Part shown: positions 43,625-53,865 of the stretch, in pieces
How positions within the stretch are numbered: the stretch's first letter is position 1
How the letters are laid out: every line of letters starts with the position of its first letter
Source: Microbacterium abyssi
GTDB taxonomy: Bacteria > Actinomycetota > Actinomycetes > Actinomycetales > Microbacteriaceae
Length of the DNA: 64,000 nucleotides
Assembly (NCBI RefSeq): GCF_015277895.1
Contig: NZ_CP063815.1
Location: forward strand, 1,116,001-1,180,000
Direction: 5' to 3'
Made by a program: the position numbers and the translations under genes
Notes under the pieces: model-generated
The model's database searches: none
What the model saw: the letters and a program-made list of their open reading frames with translations, nothing else
Told to the model about the DNA's origin: nothing

Positions 43625-45940
43625 ATGACTGCACTCCCTCAGGGGACGATCCTCGGCTACCCGCGCATCGGCCGTCGCCGCGAGCTCAAGAAGGCCGTCG
43701 AGGCGTTCTGGTCCGGCCGCTCCGACGTGGCAGCGCTCGAGCAGACAGCGGCCGAGCTGCGCGCCACCACACGGGAGCGCCTCGCCGCACTCGGCCTGGG
43801 GCAGAAGGACTCCGCGATCCCGGAGTCGTTCTCGTTCTACGACCAGGTGCTGGACGCCGCGGTCACGGTCGGTGCGATCCCCGAGCGCTTCGATGACCTG
43901 CGCTCGACGGACGGCTCGATCGGCCTGCCGGCGTACTTCACGATCGCGCGAGGCGAGGGAGAACGCGCGCCGCTGGAGATGACCAAGTGGTTCGACTCGA
44001 ACTACCACTACCTCGTGCCCGAGATCGGGCCGGAGACGACGTTCTCGCTATCGAGCGATCGGCTCGTGCGCGAGGTCGAAGAGGCCGTGGCCGCCGGGTT
44101 CGTGACGCGTCCTGTCATCGTCGGTCCGGTCACGCTGCTCGCCCTGGCGAAGGCGTCGGATGCTGCGCCGGAAGGCTTCGACCCGCTCTCGCGTCTCGAC
44201 GACGTCGTGCCCGTGTACGCGGCGCTGCTGGCGCGCCTGCGGGCCGCCGGCGCCGAGTGGGTGCAGTTGGACGAGCCTGCCCTGGTCAGCGAATCGCTGC
44301 CCGCCTCCGCGGAGCAACTGGCGGATGCCGCGGGTCGCGCCCTGCACGTCATCGGCGGTGCGACCGACCGTCCCTCGATCCTCGTGGCCGCGCCGTACGC
44401 GTCGCTGAACGCGACATTCGCGGTGCTGGCAGCGGCCCCGATCGAGGGCATCGCAGTGGACCTCGTGCGCGGCGCGGTGCCTGACGCCGCTGCCGGGCTC
44501 GAGAGCAAGGCTCTCGTGGGTGGTGTGATCGACGGGCACAACATCTGGCGAGGCGACCTGTCCGCGGCGTTCGAGAAGCTCGAGGCACTGGGACGGCTGG
44601 GGGCGGCATCCGTCTCGGCATCCACGTCCACCTCGCTCCTGCACGTCCCGCACGACGTGACCGAGGAGACCGCGCTGGACGAGCGTCTGGTGTCATGGCT
44701 GGCGTTCGCGGACCAGAAGGTCGATCAGGTCGTCACCCTGGCACGCGGTCTCGCCGCCGGACGCGCGGCGATCGAGGATGAGTTGGATGCCGCATCCGCA
44801 GCGCTCGCTGATCGCCGGAGCGCGCCGGGGGTCCGCGACGGCGCCGTGCGTTCGCGCGGTCTCGTCGACGCCGACTTCTCGCGCGCTCCCTATGCCGAGC
44901 GCGAGACGGCCCAGCAGGACTCCCTCCAGCTGCCGGCGCTGCCGCTGACGACGATCGGCTCCTTCCCGCAGACCGGTGAGATCCGCCGGGCGCGAGCCCG
45001 GTTCACGCGCGGCGAGCTGTCGCAGGCGGAGTACGAGACGTTCCTCCGGAGCGAGATCGACGCGGTCATCGAGCTGCAGGAGGAGCTCGGCCTCGACGTG
45101 CTCGTCCACGGCGAGCCGGAGCGCAACGACATGGTGCAGTACTTCGCCGAGAATCTCGACGGGTTCGCGGTCACCGAGCACGGCTGGGTGCAGTCGTACG
45201 GGTCGCGGGCCACGCGTCCGTCGATCCTGTGGGGCGACGTCTCACGCCCCGCGCCCATCACGGTCGATTGGTCGCGGTACGCACAGTCGAAGACCGCCAA
45301 GTACGTCAAGGGAATGCTGACGGGGCCGGTGACGATCCTCGCCTGGTCGTTCGTGCGCGACGACCAGCCGCTCGGTGCGACGGCGAACCAGGTCGCCCTC
45401 GCCCTGCGCGACGAGATCAGTGATCTCGAGGATGCCGGCATCGCGATCATCCAGGTGGACGAGCCGGCGCTGCGGGAGCTGCTGCCCCTCAAGGTGGGCG
45501 ACCAGTCGGCGTATCTGGAATGGTCGGTGGGATCCTTCCGGCTCGCCACGGGCGGCGCCGCGGTCGGCACGCAAGTGCACACCCACCTGTGTTACTCGGA
45601 GTTCGGCGTCGTCATCGACGCCATCAGGGCGCTGGATGCGGACGTAACCTCGATCGAGGCTGCCCGCAGCCGGATGGAGGTCGTGGCCGACATCGCCGAG
45701 GTCGGGTTCGACCACGGCATCGGGCCGGGTGTTTACGACATCCACTCGCCGCGCGTGCCCGCGGTCGACGAGATCGAGGCATTGCTGCGTCGCGCGGCCC
45801 TGGAGATCCCCACGCGTCAGCTGTGGGTCAACCCGGACTGCGGACTGAAGACGCGCGGATACGACGAGACGAGGGCATCGCTGCGGAACATCGTCGACGC
45901 CACCCGTCGTGTACGCGAGGACGTGAACGTCACGGTGTGA
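43625..45940 (+). CDS. metE: cobalamin-independent methionine synthase
   Basis: It transfers the methyl group from methyl-THF polyglutamate to homocysteine. The 771-residue protein has the duplicated barrel of MetE: ILGYPRIGRRRELKKA at the N-terminus, LTTIGSFPQT at the start of the C half, and zinc ligands in HTHLCYSEF and NPDCGLKTR. ATG 43625 follows GAAAGGAACAC. It is 23 bases after metF, so the two are co-transcribed. No B12 riboswitch is seen upstream of either gene. Confidence 0.97.
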   Translation: MTALPQGTILGYPRIGRRRELKKAVEAFWSGRSDVAALEQTAAELRATTRERLAALGLGQKDSAIPESFSFYDQVLDAAVTVGAIPERFDDLRSTDGSIGLPAYFTIARGEGERAPLEMTKWFDSNYHYLVPEIGPETTFSLSSDRLVREVEEAVAAGFVTRPVIVGPVTLLALAKASDAAPEGFDPLSRLDDVVPVYAALLARLRAAGAEWVQLDEPALVSESLPASAEQLADAAGRALHVIGGATDRPSILVAAPYASLNATFAVLAAAPIEGIAVDLVRGAVPDAAAGLESKALVGGVIDGHNIWRGDLSAAFEKLEALGRLGAASVSASTSTSLLHVPHDVTEETALDERLVSWLAFADQKVDQVVTLARGLAAGRAAIEDELDAASAALADRRSAPGVRDGAVRSRGLVDADFSRAPYAERETAQQDSLQLPALPLTTIGSFPQTGEIRRARARFTRGELSQAEYETFLRSEIDAVIELQEELGLDVLVHGEPERNDMVQYFAENLDGFAVTEHGWVQSYGSRATRPSILWGDVSRPAPITVDWSRYAQSKTAKYVKGMLTGPVTILAWSFVRDDQPLGATANQVALALRDEISDLEDAGIAIIQVDEPALRELLPLKVGDQSAYLEWSVGSFRLATGGAAVGTQVHTHLCYSEFGVVIDAIRALDADVTSIEAARSRMEVVADIAEVGFDHGIGPGVYDIHSPRVPAVDEIEALLRRAALEIPTRQLWVNPDCGLKTRGYDETRASLRNIVDATRRVREDVNVTV

Positions 45941-45973
45941 CGTCGCGCGCCGCACGTCTGCATCGCGTGCGCC

Positions 45974-46027
45974 GATAACGGAGAAACCGCCCTTCCGGAG
46001 CTCCGGAAGGGCGGTTTCCGCGTTATC
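45974..46027. terminator. long bidirectional terminator between metE and lexA
   Basis: The core 45983-46018 is a perfect 36-bp palindrome (arms beginning GAAACCGCCCTTCCGG). The outer GATAACG/CGTTATC (45974-45980 and 46021-46027) extends it to 54 bp with one two-base mismatch on each side. It lies between converging genes and should end both transcripts. The inner arms end in A/T runs (GAAA, TTTC). Confidence 0.9.
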
Positions 46028-46042
46028 GATGGGCTGCGGGTC

Positions 46043-46729
46043 TCAGACCGCGCGGAGGACTGCGACGACCTTGCCGAGCACCACGGCGTCGTCGCCGAGG
46101 ATCGGTTCGAACGAGGTGTTGCGGGGGAGCAGCCAGGTGTGTCCGTCGCGCTGGCGGAAGGTCTTCACCGTGGCCTCGCCGTCGAGCATCGCTGCGACGA
46201 TCTCGCCGTTCTCGGCGGTGTTCTGCGTGCGGACGACCACCCAGTCGCCGTCGCAGATCGCGGCGTCGATCATCGACTCACCGGACACCTTGAGCATGAA
46301 CAGCTCACCCTTGCCGACCAGCTGGCGGGGGAGCGGGAAGATCTCATCGACCTGCTGTTCGGCGGTGATCGGGATGCCGGCAGCGATCTGACCGACCAGC
46401 GGCACCATCGCCGCATCCCCGACCGGAATGGCGGAATCGGCCGGGTTCTCGCTGCTCGTGCCGGGAAGGTCGATGAGGACCTCCATCGCGCGGGTCTTGC
46501 CGGGGTCGCGGCGCAGGTAGCCGCTGAGCTCGAGCTGGCCGAGCTGGTGGGTGACGCTGGACAGCGACTTCAAGCCGACGGCGTCGCCGATCTCGCGCAT
46601 ACTCGGCGGGTAGCCGTACTTGGCGATCGAGGTCTGGATGACCTCGAGGATCGCCATCTGCTTCGGGCTGAGATTCTTGCGCCGACGAGTGCGAGGCGCC
46701 TCGGCCTCTGTGGCGGAGTTGTCGCTCAT
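46043..46729 (-). CDS. lexA: LexA repressor (SOS response)
   Basis: The 228-residue protein has an N-terminal winged helix (about 18-85; [33 protein letters not shown]) and a C-terminal self-cleaving peptidase. The cleavage site is Ala117-Gly118 (AAGIP), with catalytic Ser152 (SGESM) and Lys189 (ATVKTF). The spacings equal those of E. coli LexA. It should self-cleave on RecA filaments and derepress DNA repair genes. AAGGAG lies upstream of ATG 46729. The divergent LysM gene carries an SOS-like box in its promoter. Confidence 0.97.
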   Translation of the reverse strand: MSDNSATEAEAPRTRRRKNLSPKQMAILEVIQTSIAKYGYPPSMREIGDAVGLKSLSSVTHQLGQLELSGYLRRDPGKTRAMEVLIDLPGTSSENPADSAIPVGDAAMVPLVGQIAAGIPITAEQQVDEIFPLPRQLVGKGELFMLKVSGESMIDAAICDGDWVVVRTQNTAENGEIVAAMLDGEATVKTFRQRDGHTWLLPRNTSFEPILGDDAVVLGKVVAVLRAV

Positions 46730-46992
46730 GGGTGCTCCTTCGTGCGCGATTCCGGGGCTGCTCTTCGAATGTCGGTGGCCCGTGGTGGGGTGGCGTTATC
46801 GAAACCGTATCCGAGAAACAGCCCGATTCGGAAGATCTGTTCGAGCGTGTCGAGTGATTGACCGGTCCCGTTTCGAATAAGTCTTGACAGATGTTCGAAT
46901 TCGAATATAGATTCGGTACGTAGCTTCGCATTCATCGCTCCCGGCCGAGTGATGAATGCGAACGCTACGCCAAAGAGGCAGAGGAGAATCCC
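46730..46992. other. divergent control region lexA / LysM gene
   Basis: These 263 bases hold no gene. The plus-strand promoter at 46884-46911 is described separately. TTCGAATTCGAA (46894-46905) is a further perfect palindrome directly beside the SOS-like box. Candidate lexA promoter elements on the minus strand (for example GATACGG near 46805-46815) are weak, and I could not place a second clear SOS box there. Confidence 0.5.
46884..46916 (+). promoter_or_regulatory. promoter with overlapping SOS (LexA) box for the LysM gene
   Basis: The -35 TTGACA (46884-46889) and -10 TATAGA (46906-46911) are 16 bases apart. TCGAATATAGATTCGG (46901-46916) contains CGAAT-N4-ATTCG, a variant of the actinobacterial LexA box CGAAC-N4-GTTCG, lying over the -10. 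LexA encoded alongside would therefore repress this promoter until DNA damage. Confidence 0.75.
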
Positions 46993-47355
46993 ATGAGCAC
47001 CATCAGCATCACCGCCCCAGCAGTCCGCCCCGCTCGCCCCGCGACCCGGCTTCGACTGACCTCCCGCGGTCGACGCGTACTGGTCGCTCTCGCCGCGCTC
47101 CCTCTCGCCGGCGGCATCGCCTTCGCTGCGATCAGCGGGGGCTCCGCGATCGCCTCCGGCGACGCGGTCGCCACGGCGAGCTTCGAGACCGTGACGGTCC
47201 TGCCCGGCGACACCCTGTGGTCGATCGCAGAGTCGCTCGCTCCGACGGCAGACCCGCGTGCGGTGATCGGCGACATCGAGCGCCTCAACGCTCTGGGCAC
47301 CGGCTCGCTCCAGGTGGGACAGCAGCTGGCGATCCCCGCCGAGTACGCGCACTGA
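46993..47355 (+). CDS. LysM-domain membrane protein, probable SOS-induced division inhibitor
   Basis: The 120-residue protein has a basic N-terminus, one membrane helix (about 29-52: VLVALAALPLAGGIAFAAIS) and a LysM peptidoglycan-binding domain (about 66-117: TVLPGDTLWSIAESLA ... LQVGQQLAIP). Small LysM membrane proteins divergent from lexA include YneA of Bacillus and ChiZ of mycobacteria, both SOS-induced and blocking cell division; DivS has the same role in Corynebacterium. The placement and promoter here match that role. GAGGAGAATCCC precedes ATG. Confidence 0.85.
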   Translation: MSTISITAPAVRPARPATRLRLTSRGRRVLVALAALPLAGGIAFAAISGGSAIASGDAVATASFETVTVLPGDTLWSIAESLAPTADPRAVIGDIERLNALGTGSLQVGQQLAIPAEYAH

Positions 47356-47364
47356 TCCCACCGT

Positions 47365-47370
47365 TAGCAT
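47365..47370 (+). promoter_or_regulatory. -10 hexamer deciding the hisC start
   Basis: TAGCAT ends 7 bases before GTG 47378. The ATG at 47369 overlaps this hexamer, so GTG 47378 is the better start. Confidence 0.55.
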
Positions 47371-47377
47371 GGGAAGG

Positions 47378-48463
47378 GTGACTGCTTCCCTCGGCGACCT
47401 GCCCCTCCGCGACGATCTTCGCGGGCTCACACCTTACGGCGCACCGCAGGCTCCGCTGCCGATTGCGCTCAACGTCAACGAGAACACGCACGCGGTTCCC
47501 GACGAGGTCGCCAGCGACATCCTCGACGACATCGCCGTCGCCCTCCGTGGAGTGAACCGCTACCCCGACCGCGAGTTCACGACACTGCGTGAGGGGTTCG
47601 CCGCCTATCTCGGCCACGGACTGGAGCCCGAGCAGATCTGGGCCGGCAACGGCTCCAACGAAGTCCTGCAGCACATCATGCAGGCGTTCGGCGGTCCCGG
47701 ACGCACCGTGTTCGGCTTCGCGCCCACCTATTCGATGTACCCCCTCATCGCGCAGGGGACCGGGGCCCGATGGGTCGCCGGTGAGCGCGAGCCCGACTAC
47801 ACGATCACCGCGGAGGAGGCGGCCGCGCAGGTCGAGCGTGCCGACGCCGACATCGTCATGCTGTGCTCGCCGAACAACCCGACAGGCACCCCGCTCGGGC
47901 TCGACATCGTCGAGGCCGTCTATGAGGCTGCTCGTGGCATCGTCGTCGTAGACGAGGCGTACCAGGAGTTCGCGCCGCGGGATGCGGCATCCGCCCTCAC
48001 GCTGTTGGACGGGCGCCCGCGCCTGGCCGTCTCGCGCACGATGAGCAAGGCGTTCGCGTTCGCCGGCGCGCGCGTGGGCTATCTCGCTGCCGATCCGGCG
48101 TTCATCGACGCACTGCGCCTCGTGCGGCTGCCGTACCACCTCAGCGCGCTGACGCAGGCAGCTGCCATCGCGGCGCTGCGCAACGCCGACATCATGCTCG
48201 GCATGGTCGACGAGATCATCGCGCAGCGCGATCGCATCACGGCGACGCTCGAGGCTCTCGGCTACCAGCCTCACGAGTCGTGGTCGAACTTCGTGCTGTT
48301 CGGCGGCGTCGCCGATCCTCGAGCGACATTCGAAGCGCTGTACGAGCGCGGCATCCTCGTGCGTGACGTCGGCATTCCGAACCACCTGCGGGTCACGGCG
48401 GGCACGGAGGCGGAGACGACGGCGTTCCTGGATGCGCTGGCCTCGATAGAATCGGCCTCATGA
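47378..48463 (+). CDS. hisC: histidinol-phosphate aminotransferase
   Basis: A PLP enzyme of histidine synthesis that converts imidazole acetol phosphate to histidinol phosphate. The 361-residue protein has the N-terminal [54 protein letters not shown] and PLP Lys224 in [17 protein letters not shown]. The start GTG 47378 is supported by a leaderless -10. It heads hisC-hisB-hisH-hisA; hisD, hisF, hisG and hisI are outside the window. Confidence 0.95.
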   Translation: MTASLGDLPLRDDLRGLTPYGAPQAPLPIALNVNENTHAVPDEVASDILDDIAVALRGVNRYPDREFTTLREGFAAYLGHGLEPEQIWAGNGSNEVLQHIMQAFGGPGRTVFGFAPTYSMYPLIAQGTGARWVAGEREPDYTITAEEAAAQVERADADIVMLCSPNNPTGTPLGLDIVEAVYEAARGIVVVDEAYQEFAPRDAASALTLLDGRPRLAVSRTMSKAFAFAGARVGYLAADPAFIDALRLVRLPYHLSALTQAAAIAALRNADIMLGMVDEIIAQRDRITATLEALGYQPHESWSNFVLFGGVADPRATFEALYERGILVRDVGIPNHLRVTAGTEAETTAFLDALASIESAS

Positions 48464-49065
48464 GCGCTTCCCGCACCGCTTCGCGTACCCGCAGCACCTC
48501 CGAGTCGACTGTCGAGATCGAGCTGAACCTCGACGGCACGGGACAGAGCCGCATCGACACGTCGGTGCCGTTCTTCGATCACATGCTGACGGCGTTCGCG
48601 AAGCACTCGCTCACCGACCTGACCGTGCGGGCGTCCGGCGACACGCACATCGACGCCCACCACACGGTCGAGGACGTCTCGATCGTACTCGGACAGGCGC
48701 TCCTCGAGGCGCTCGGCGACAAGTCGGGCATCTCGCGGTACGGAGATGCGCTGGTCCCGCTCGACGAGGCGCTCGCACAGGCCGTCGTCGACATCAGCGG
48801 CCGGCCGTACCTCGTGCACACCGGCGAGCCCGAGGGCTTCGAGCATCACCTGATCGGCGGTCACTTCACCGGGTCGCTGGTGCGCCACGCCTTCGAGGCG
48901 ATCGCGTTCAACGCTGGGCTCACCGTGCACGTCCGCGTGCTCGGCGGACGCGACCCGCACCACATCGCCGAGGCCGAGTTCAAGGCCTTCGCGCGAGCGT
49001 TCCGCCAGGCCAAGGCCCTCGATCCGCTCGTCGACGGCATCCCGTCCACCAAGGGGGCGCTGTGA
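48460..49065 (+). CDS. hisB: imidazoleglycerol-phosphate dehydratase
   Basis: The 201-residue protein has the metal-binding motifs [28 protein letters not shown] and [16 protein letters not shown]. It catalyses the dehydration step of histidine synthesis. It is monofunctional, without the phosphatase domain of the E. coli enzyme. Its ATG overlaps the hisC stop (ATGA). Confidence 0.97.
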   Translation: MSASRTASRTRSTSESTVEIELNLDGTGQSRIDTSVPFFDHMLTAFAKHSLTDLTVRASGDTHIDAHHTVEDVSIVLGQALLEALGDKSGISRYGDALVPLDEALAQAVVDISGRPYLVHTGEPEGFEHHLIGGHFTGSLVRHAFEAIAFNAGLTVHVRVLGGRDPHHIAEAEFKAFARAFRQAKALDPLVDGIPSTKGAL

Positions 49066-49691
49066 CACGGAAGGTTGTCGTCTACGACTACGGATCGGGC
49101 AACGTCCACTCCGCGGTCAAGGCGCTGATCGCCGCCGGCGCCGACGCCACGCTCTCCGGCGACCGTGCTGAGGCGCTCGAGGCCGACGGACTGCTGGTTC
49201 CCGGCGTGGGCGCATTCGCCGCGGTGCGCGAGGCGCTCCTCGAGAAGGGCGGCGATGAGATCATCGATCGGCGCCTGGCAGGCGGCCGCCCCGTTCTCGG
49301 CGTTTGCGTCGGCATGCAGGTGCTCTTCTCGCACGGCGTCGAGCGCGGGCAGAACGTCGACGGCCTCGCGGAATGGCCGGGAACAGTCATGGAGCTGAAC
49401 GCACCCGTGCTGCCGCACATGGGCTGGAACACCGTGGCGCCGGACGAGGGCAGCGTACTGTTCCGCGGCATCGAGGACGAGCGCTTCTACTTCGTGCACT
49501 CCTTCGCCGCGCAGAGCTGGGAGCTCGACGTCATCCCGCCGTTCCCGAAGCCCAAGCTCACGTGGACCACCTACGGTGAGCCGTTCCTTTCGGCGGTCGA
49601 GAACGGCCCGCTGTCGGCCACCCAGTTCCACCCCGAGAAGTCGGGCGATGCCGGCATCCGCCTGCTGAGGAACTGGGTCGACAGCCTCTGA
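49062..49691 (+). CDS. hisH: imidazole glycerol phosphate synthase glutaminase subunit
   Basis: The 209-residue class I glutamine amidotransferase supplies ammonia to HisF. Motifs are YDYGSGN at the N-terminus, catalytic Cys82 in [10 protein letters not shown], and the His-x-Glu site in ATQFHPEKS. The start is GTG 49062, overlapping the hisB stop. HisF is not in the window. Confidence 0.97.
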   Translation: MTRKVVVYDYGSGNVHSAVKALIAAGADATLSGDRAEALEADGLLVPGVGAFAAVREALLEKGGDEIIDRRLAGGRPVLGVCVGMQVLFSHGVERGQNVDGLAEWPGTVMELNAPVLPHMGWNTVAPDEGSVLFRGIEDERFYFVHSFAAQSWELDVIPPFPKPKLTWTTYGEPFLSAVENGPLSATQFHPEKSGDAGIRLLRNWVDSL

Positions 49692-49780
49692 TGACCACGA
49701 CGTTTTGAACCCTGCACGGAGGCGGACTAGTGTCGGGTCTCGTGCCCGCTCTCGGCGCACTCCACACACCCGAGGATGAC

Positions 49781-50527
49781 ATGAACGACTTCGCGTCCAC
49801 TCCCAAGCTCACTCTTCTCCCGGCGGTCGATGTCGCCGGCGGCAAGGCGGTACGCCTGACCCAGGGAGAGGCGGGCTCCGAGACCAGTTACGGCGACCCG
49901 CTGGATGCCGCGGGCGAGTGGGCCGACCAGGGCGCGGAGTGGATTCACCTCGTCGACCTCGACGCGGCCTTCGGGCGCGGCAGCAACACGGCGATCCTGC
50001 GCAAGGTCATCAAGCAGCACCGCGACATCAACATCGAGCTCTCCGGCGGCATCCGCGACGACGCCAGCCTCGAGGCGGCGCTGGAGAGCGGAGCAGCCAG
50101 GATCAACCTCGGCACCGCCGCGCTCGAGAACCCGGAGTGGGCCGCCGACGTGATCAGCCGTTTCGGCGAGGCCGTCGCCGTGGGCCTGGACGTCCGCGGT
50201 ACGACGCTCGCCGCTCGCGGATGGACGAAGGAGGGCGGCGACCTCTGGGAAGTGCTCGCTCGGCTCGAGGACGCCGGCTGCAGCCGGTACGTCGTCACCG
50301 ACGTGACCAAGGACGGCACCCTGCGCGGACCGAACCTCGAACTGCTGCGCGAGATCACCTCTCGCACGCCGAAGCCCGTGGTCGCCTCCGGGGGCATCTC
50401 CAGCCTCGATGACATCATCGCGCTTCGTGAGCTCGTGCCGCTCGGCGTCGAGGGTGCGATCGTCGGCAAGGCTCTCTACGCCGGTGCGTTCACGCTGGCC
50501 GAGGCGCTGGATGTCGCCGGCGACTGA
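49781..50527 (+). CDS. hisA: HisA/PriA phosphoribosyl isomerase
   Basis: The 248-residue TIM-barrel isomerase has [18 protein letters not shown] with the catalytic Asp, [21 protein letters not shown] and [15 protein letters not shown] with the second Asp. Actinobacterial members (PriA) often also perform the TrpF step of tryptophan synthesis; whether that applies here depends on the absence of trpF elsewhere. ATG 49781 follows GAGGATGAC and fits homologs; a frame opening 51 bases earlier is rejected. Confidence 0.94.
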   Translation: MNDFASTPKLTLLPAVDVAGGKAVRLTQGEAGSETSYGDPLDAAGEWADQGAEWIHLVDLDAAFGRGSNTAILRKVIKQHRDINIELSGGIRDDASLEAALESGAARINLGTAALENPEWAADVISRFGEAVAVGLDVRGTTLAARGWTKEGGDLWEVLARLEDAGCSRYVVTDVTKDGTLRGPNLELLREITSRTPKPVVASGGISSLDDIIALRELVPLGVEGAIVGKALYAGAFTLAEALDVAGD

Positions 50528-51299
50528 CGACGCCTGCGACCACGGCGACCACGGCGATTCCGCCGGCGTCCCGTGGGAGGGGCGCAGCTTCGAAGCGAAC
50601 CCGCACGCGGCTGACGACGGCTCCGCCGACCCCGCGCTGCTCGCCGCCCTGCTGCGCTTCCGTGCAGGGGAGGGCAGTCAGACCGAGGTCGTGGATGCCT
50701 TCCGCTCCGCTCGTGTGCTGATCCCGCTCATCGCCGAGAAGGGCGAAGAGGGCGTGGGGCCGACCGGCCTCGCCGTCGACAAGACGCAGGAGCTGTCGAT
50801 CGTCACGGTCGCCGCTCCCGACGGACGCACGGTGCAGCCGGTGTTCTCGTCGGTCGAGGCTATGCAGAAGTGGGACCAGAAGGCGCGGCCGATCCCGGTC
50901 GAGTCGGTGCGCGTCGCGCTGTCTGCCACGTCCGAGCAGACCGACCTGATCGTGCTGGATCCGACGAGCGACACCGAGTTCGTCATCCGGCGCCCCGCGG
51001 TCTGGGCGATCGCGCAGGAACAGCACTGGGAGCCGAGCTTCCTCTCGCCCGAGGTCTACACCGCTCTGCAGTCGAGCATCGCGCACGAACTCGCCGTGAT
51101 CGACATCGCGGTCGCCGCAGGCGACCCGGATGCGCGCCTGCACGGCCCCGAGCTGATCGTGATCCTGGAACTCATCGACGGTCTCGAGCGCGACGTGCTG
51201 GATGCCGTGCTCCAGCGCCTCGCTCAGCGATGGGCCGCCGACGACCGCATCGCGGTCCTCGCTGACTCGCTGACGGTCAAACTCCGCCGCGCCGCCTGA
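50511..51299 (+). CDS. SseB-like protein
   Basis: The 262-residue protein overlaps hisA by 17 bases. It has the N-terminal SseB domain pattern: [36 protein letters not shown] followed by [26 protein letters not shown]. Such proteins are often coded with histidine genes in actinobacteria; the role is unknown, perhaps protein interaction. The first 40 residues are acidic and His-rich ([12 protein letters not shown]). The longer upstream frame lies inside hisA and is rejected. Confidence 0.8.
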   Translation: MSPATDDACDHGDHGDSAGVPWEGRSFEANPHAADDGSADPALLAALLRFRAGEGSQTEVVDAFRSARVLIPLIAEKGEEGVGPTGLAVDKTQELSIVTVAAPDGRTVQPVFSSVEAMQKWDQKARPIPVESVRVALSATSEQTDLIVLDPTSDTEFVIRRPAVWAIAQEQHWEPSFLSPEVYTALQSSIAHELAVIDIAVAAGDPDARLHGPELIVILELIDGLERDVLDAVLQRLAQRWAADDRIAVLADSLTVKLRRAA

Positions 51300-51345
51300 C
51301 TCCTGTCTCTTGCGCCGACGTCAAGGCGTGGGCCCGAGAACCCGA

Positions 51346-51738
51346 CTAGTTGACCGGACCGGTCCATTTCTCGCCCGGGCCCTTGCCGATCGGGTCGGGG
51401 ATCGCGGATGCTTCGCGGAACGCGAGCTGCAGCGAACGCAGCCCGTCGCGCAGCGAGCGCGCGTGCATGTCGCTGATCTCGGGCGCTCCTGCGGTGATGA
51501 GACCGGCGAGGGAGTTGATGAGCTTGCGGGCCTCGTCGAGGTCAAGCTGAGAATCGGGATCGTCGGCGAGGCCGAGCTTGACGGCCGCGGCGCTCATCAG
51601 ATGCACGGCGGTGGTGGTGATCACCTCGACGGCCGGGACGTCGGCGATGTCACGGGTGGCCGATGACGCGGCCTCCTCCTGCTGCTGCCAGCGCTCGTTG
51701 CGCTCGTCGTGGCCATGGTCGGGAGCCGGAATCGTCAC
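51346..51738 (-). CDS. DUF1844 protein
   Basis: About 130 residues with a polar, Glu/His-rich N-terminus and a helical core TTAVHLMSAAAVKLGLADD followed by DLDEARKLINSLAGLI, matching DUF1844. The family's function is unknown; it is typically found next to infC in actinobacteria. I place the start at GTG 51738 with AAGG about 5 bases before it. An upstream ATG is less likely as it would lengthen the protein into the divergent infC promoter. Confidence 0.8.
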   Translation of the reverse strand: MTIPAPDHGHDERNERWQQQEEAASSATRDIADVPAVEVITTTAVHLMSAAAVKLGLADDPDSQLDLDEARKLINSLAGLITAGAPEISDMHARSLRDGLRSLQLAFREASAIPDPIGKGPGEKWTGPVN

Positions 51739-51755
51739 TTCGCCTTGCCTTCTGT

Positions 51756-52002
51756 TAGACTTTGGCGGGCTCCGGAGCGTAATGTTCCGGATCGAAAGAG
51801 GATTCACTTCCCACCCGCGCTTGCCGTTCCAGGCTACCGGGTCTTGCGCTCCGCCGGTTCACGCCGGTAGATCGGACGATGTCCGATGATCAGGGTGCGA
51901 AGCCGACGTCTGAATGTCGGCGGGTGGGATGACGACTCCGATTTCGCGAGGCGGCGCAGAGCGCGTCGCAGCGTCCGAATCCCATCGTCTAAGGAGTTCC
52001 GC
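51756..52002 (+). promoter_or_regulatory. infC promoter and long structured leader
   Basis: TAGACT (51756-51761) is the best -10, giving a leader of about 235 bases before infC. The leader contains several potential hairpins (CCGGAGCGTAATGTTCCGG near 51772-51790, CGACGTCTGAATGTCGGCG near 51905-51925). Leaders of infC-rpmI-rplT operons are known sites of IF3 or L20 feedback in other bacteria; here this is inference. Confidence 0.5.
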
Positions 52003-52602
<600 letters not shown>

Positions 52603-52678
52603 CTCCGCCACCGAAGACTCCCGCATCGAGCGGGTTGACAACGTCGCCCTGAGAGGGCGCCACACGAAGGAAGAAAAG

Positions 52679-52873
52679 ATGCCGAAGCAGAAGACCCACT
52701 CGGGTGCCAAGAAGCGCTTCAAGATCACCGGCAGCGGAAAGCTGAAGAAGCAGCAGGCCGGCATGCGCCACAACCTCGAGCACAAGTCGAGCCGCCGTAC
52801 CCGTCGCCTCAACCAGGACCAGGTGCTGTCGCCCAACGACACCAAGGTCGCCAAGAAGCTCCTCGGCCGCTGA
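52679..52873 (+). CDS. rpmI: 50S ribosomal protein L35
   Basis: A 64-residue basic protein beginning [20 protein letters not shown], with [17 protein letters not shown], the L35 pattern. GAAGGAAGAAAAG precedes ATG. It is the second gene of infC-rpmI-rplT. Confidence 0.98.
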   Translation: MPKQKTHSGAKKRFKITGSGKLKKQQAGMRHNLEHKSSRRTRRLNQDQVLSPNDTKVAKKLLGR

Positions 52874-52905
52874 GCGCCCGAACGCACGAATAGGAACACA
52901 GGAAA

Positions 52906-53292
52906 ATGGCAAGAGTCAAGCGGGCGGTAAACGCCCACAAGAAGCGTCGCGTCATCCTCGAGCGCGCCTCCGGTTACCGCGGTCAGCGTTCGCGCCTCTA
53001 CCGCAAGGCCAAAGAGCAGGTCATCCACTCGCTGGTCTACTCGTACCGTGACCGCCGCAAGCGCAAGGGCGACTTCCGTCGCCTGTGGATCCAGCGCATC
53101 AACGCCGCTGCCCGTCAGAACGGCATCACGTACAACCGCTTCATCCAGGGCCTCGGTCTCGCCGGTGTCCAGGTCGACCGCCGTATGCTCGCCGAGCTCG
53201 CGGTGAACGAGCCGGCGACCTTCACGTCGCTGGTCGAGACGGCCAAGAAGGCTCTGCCTTCGGACGTCAACGCACCGAAGTCGGCTGCGTAA
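52906..53292 (+). CDS. rplT: 50S ribosomal protein L20
   Basis: The 128-residue protein begins [20 protein letters not shown], with [16 protein letters not shown] and [26 protein letters not shown]20 assembles early on 23S rRNA and represses its own operon in some bacteria. It has a short Lys/Ala-rich C-terminal tail. A perfect terminator follows 12 bases after the stop. Confidence 0.98.
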   Translation: MARVKRAVNAHKKRRVILERASGYRGQRSRLYRKAKEQVIHSLVYSYRDRRKRKGDFRRLWIQRINAAARQNGITYNRFIQGLGLAGVQVDRRMLAELAVNEPATFTSLVETAKKALPSDVNAPKSAA

Positions 53293-53304
53293 GCATCCCT
53301 TCAC

Positions 53305-53340
53305 GGAACGGGCGCTCCCCTCAGGGGGAGCGCCCGTTCC
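53305..53340 (+). terminator. terminator of infC-rpmI-rplT
   Basis: Perfect 16-bp arms (53305-53320 and 53325-53340), each GC-rich with GGAACGGGCGCTCCCC on the left, close a TCAG loop 12 bases after rplT. It may also serve the convergent DUF2809 gene. Confidence 0.92.
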
Positions 53341-53347
53341 TGCGTTC

Positions 53348-53767
53348 TCACGGCCTGAGTGCCGCGCGACGTCGCAGTGACCGAGAGATCAGGGCGTCCA
53401 GCAGCATCACGAAGACGACGGCGAACGCATAGACGAGAAGATCGCGCCGGTCGAAGCCCGATCCCACCACGAGCACGGCCGGCGGAAACAGTCCCGTCAT
53501 CCTCGCGGGCGCGTCGGTGAGCTGCAGAAGCTCGATCACGCTGCAGAAGACGATCGCCAGCGCCGCGCACAGCGAGCGTGCGCGCCGCGGCAGTATGAAG
53601 GCGACTACGAGGTAGATGAGCGTCGCGTAGAGCGCGTCGCCGGCCACATCGCCGAGGATGCCGGAGCCGAACCGATGCACGCAGAGCCCTGCCGCGACGG
53701 TCAGCACGGCGAGACAGGCGACGGTGATCCGACGCCTGGTGGCTGATCGCGCGGAAATGGACGGCAC
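53348..53767 (-). CDS. DUF2809 membrane protein
   Basis: The 139-residue protein has about four membrane helices with the family pattern [18 protein letters not shown] and [10 protein letters not shown], plus [19 protein letters not shown] near the end. The family's function is unknown. The start is GTG 53767; TAGAGT at 53779-53774 ends 6 bases before it. The basic C-terminus ([11 protein letters not shown]) should be cytoplasmic. Confidence 0.8.
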   Translation of the reverse strand: MPSISARSATRRRITVACLAVLTVAAGLCVHRFGSGILGDVAGDALYATLIYLVVAFILPRRARSLCAALAIVFCSVIELLQLTDAPARMTGLFPPAVLVVGSGFDRRDLLVYAFAVVFVMLLDALISRSLRRRAALRP

Positions 53768-53865
53768 GCCGGGACTCTATTCGGGAAGACTGCGTGATCG
53801 CCCCATGTAGGCCACCGGTTGAACGCGCTCCGGGATCCATCCCGGTATCCCTCTAGACTGAAACC

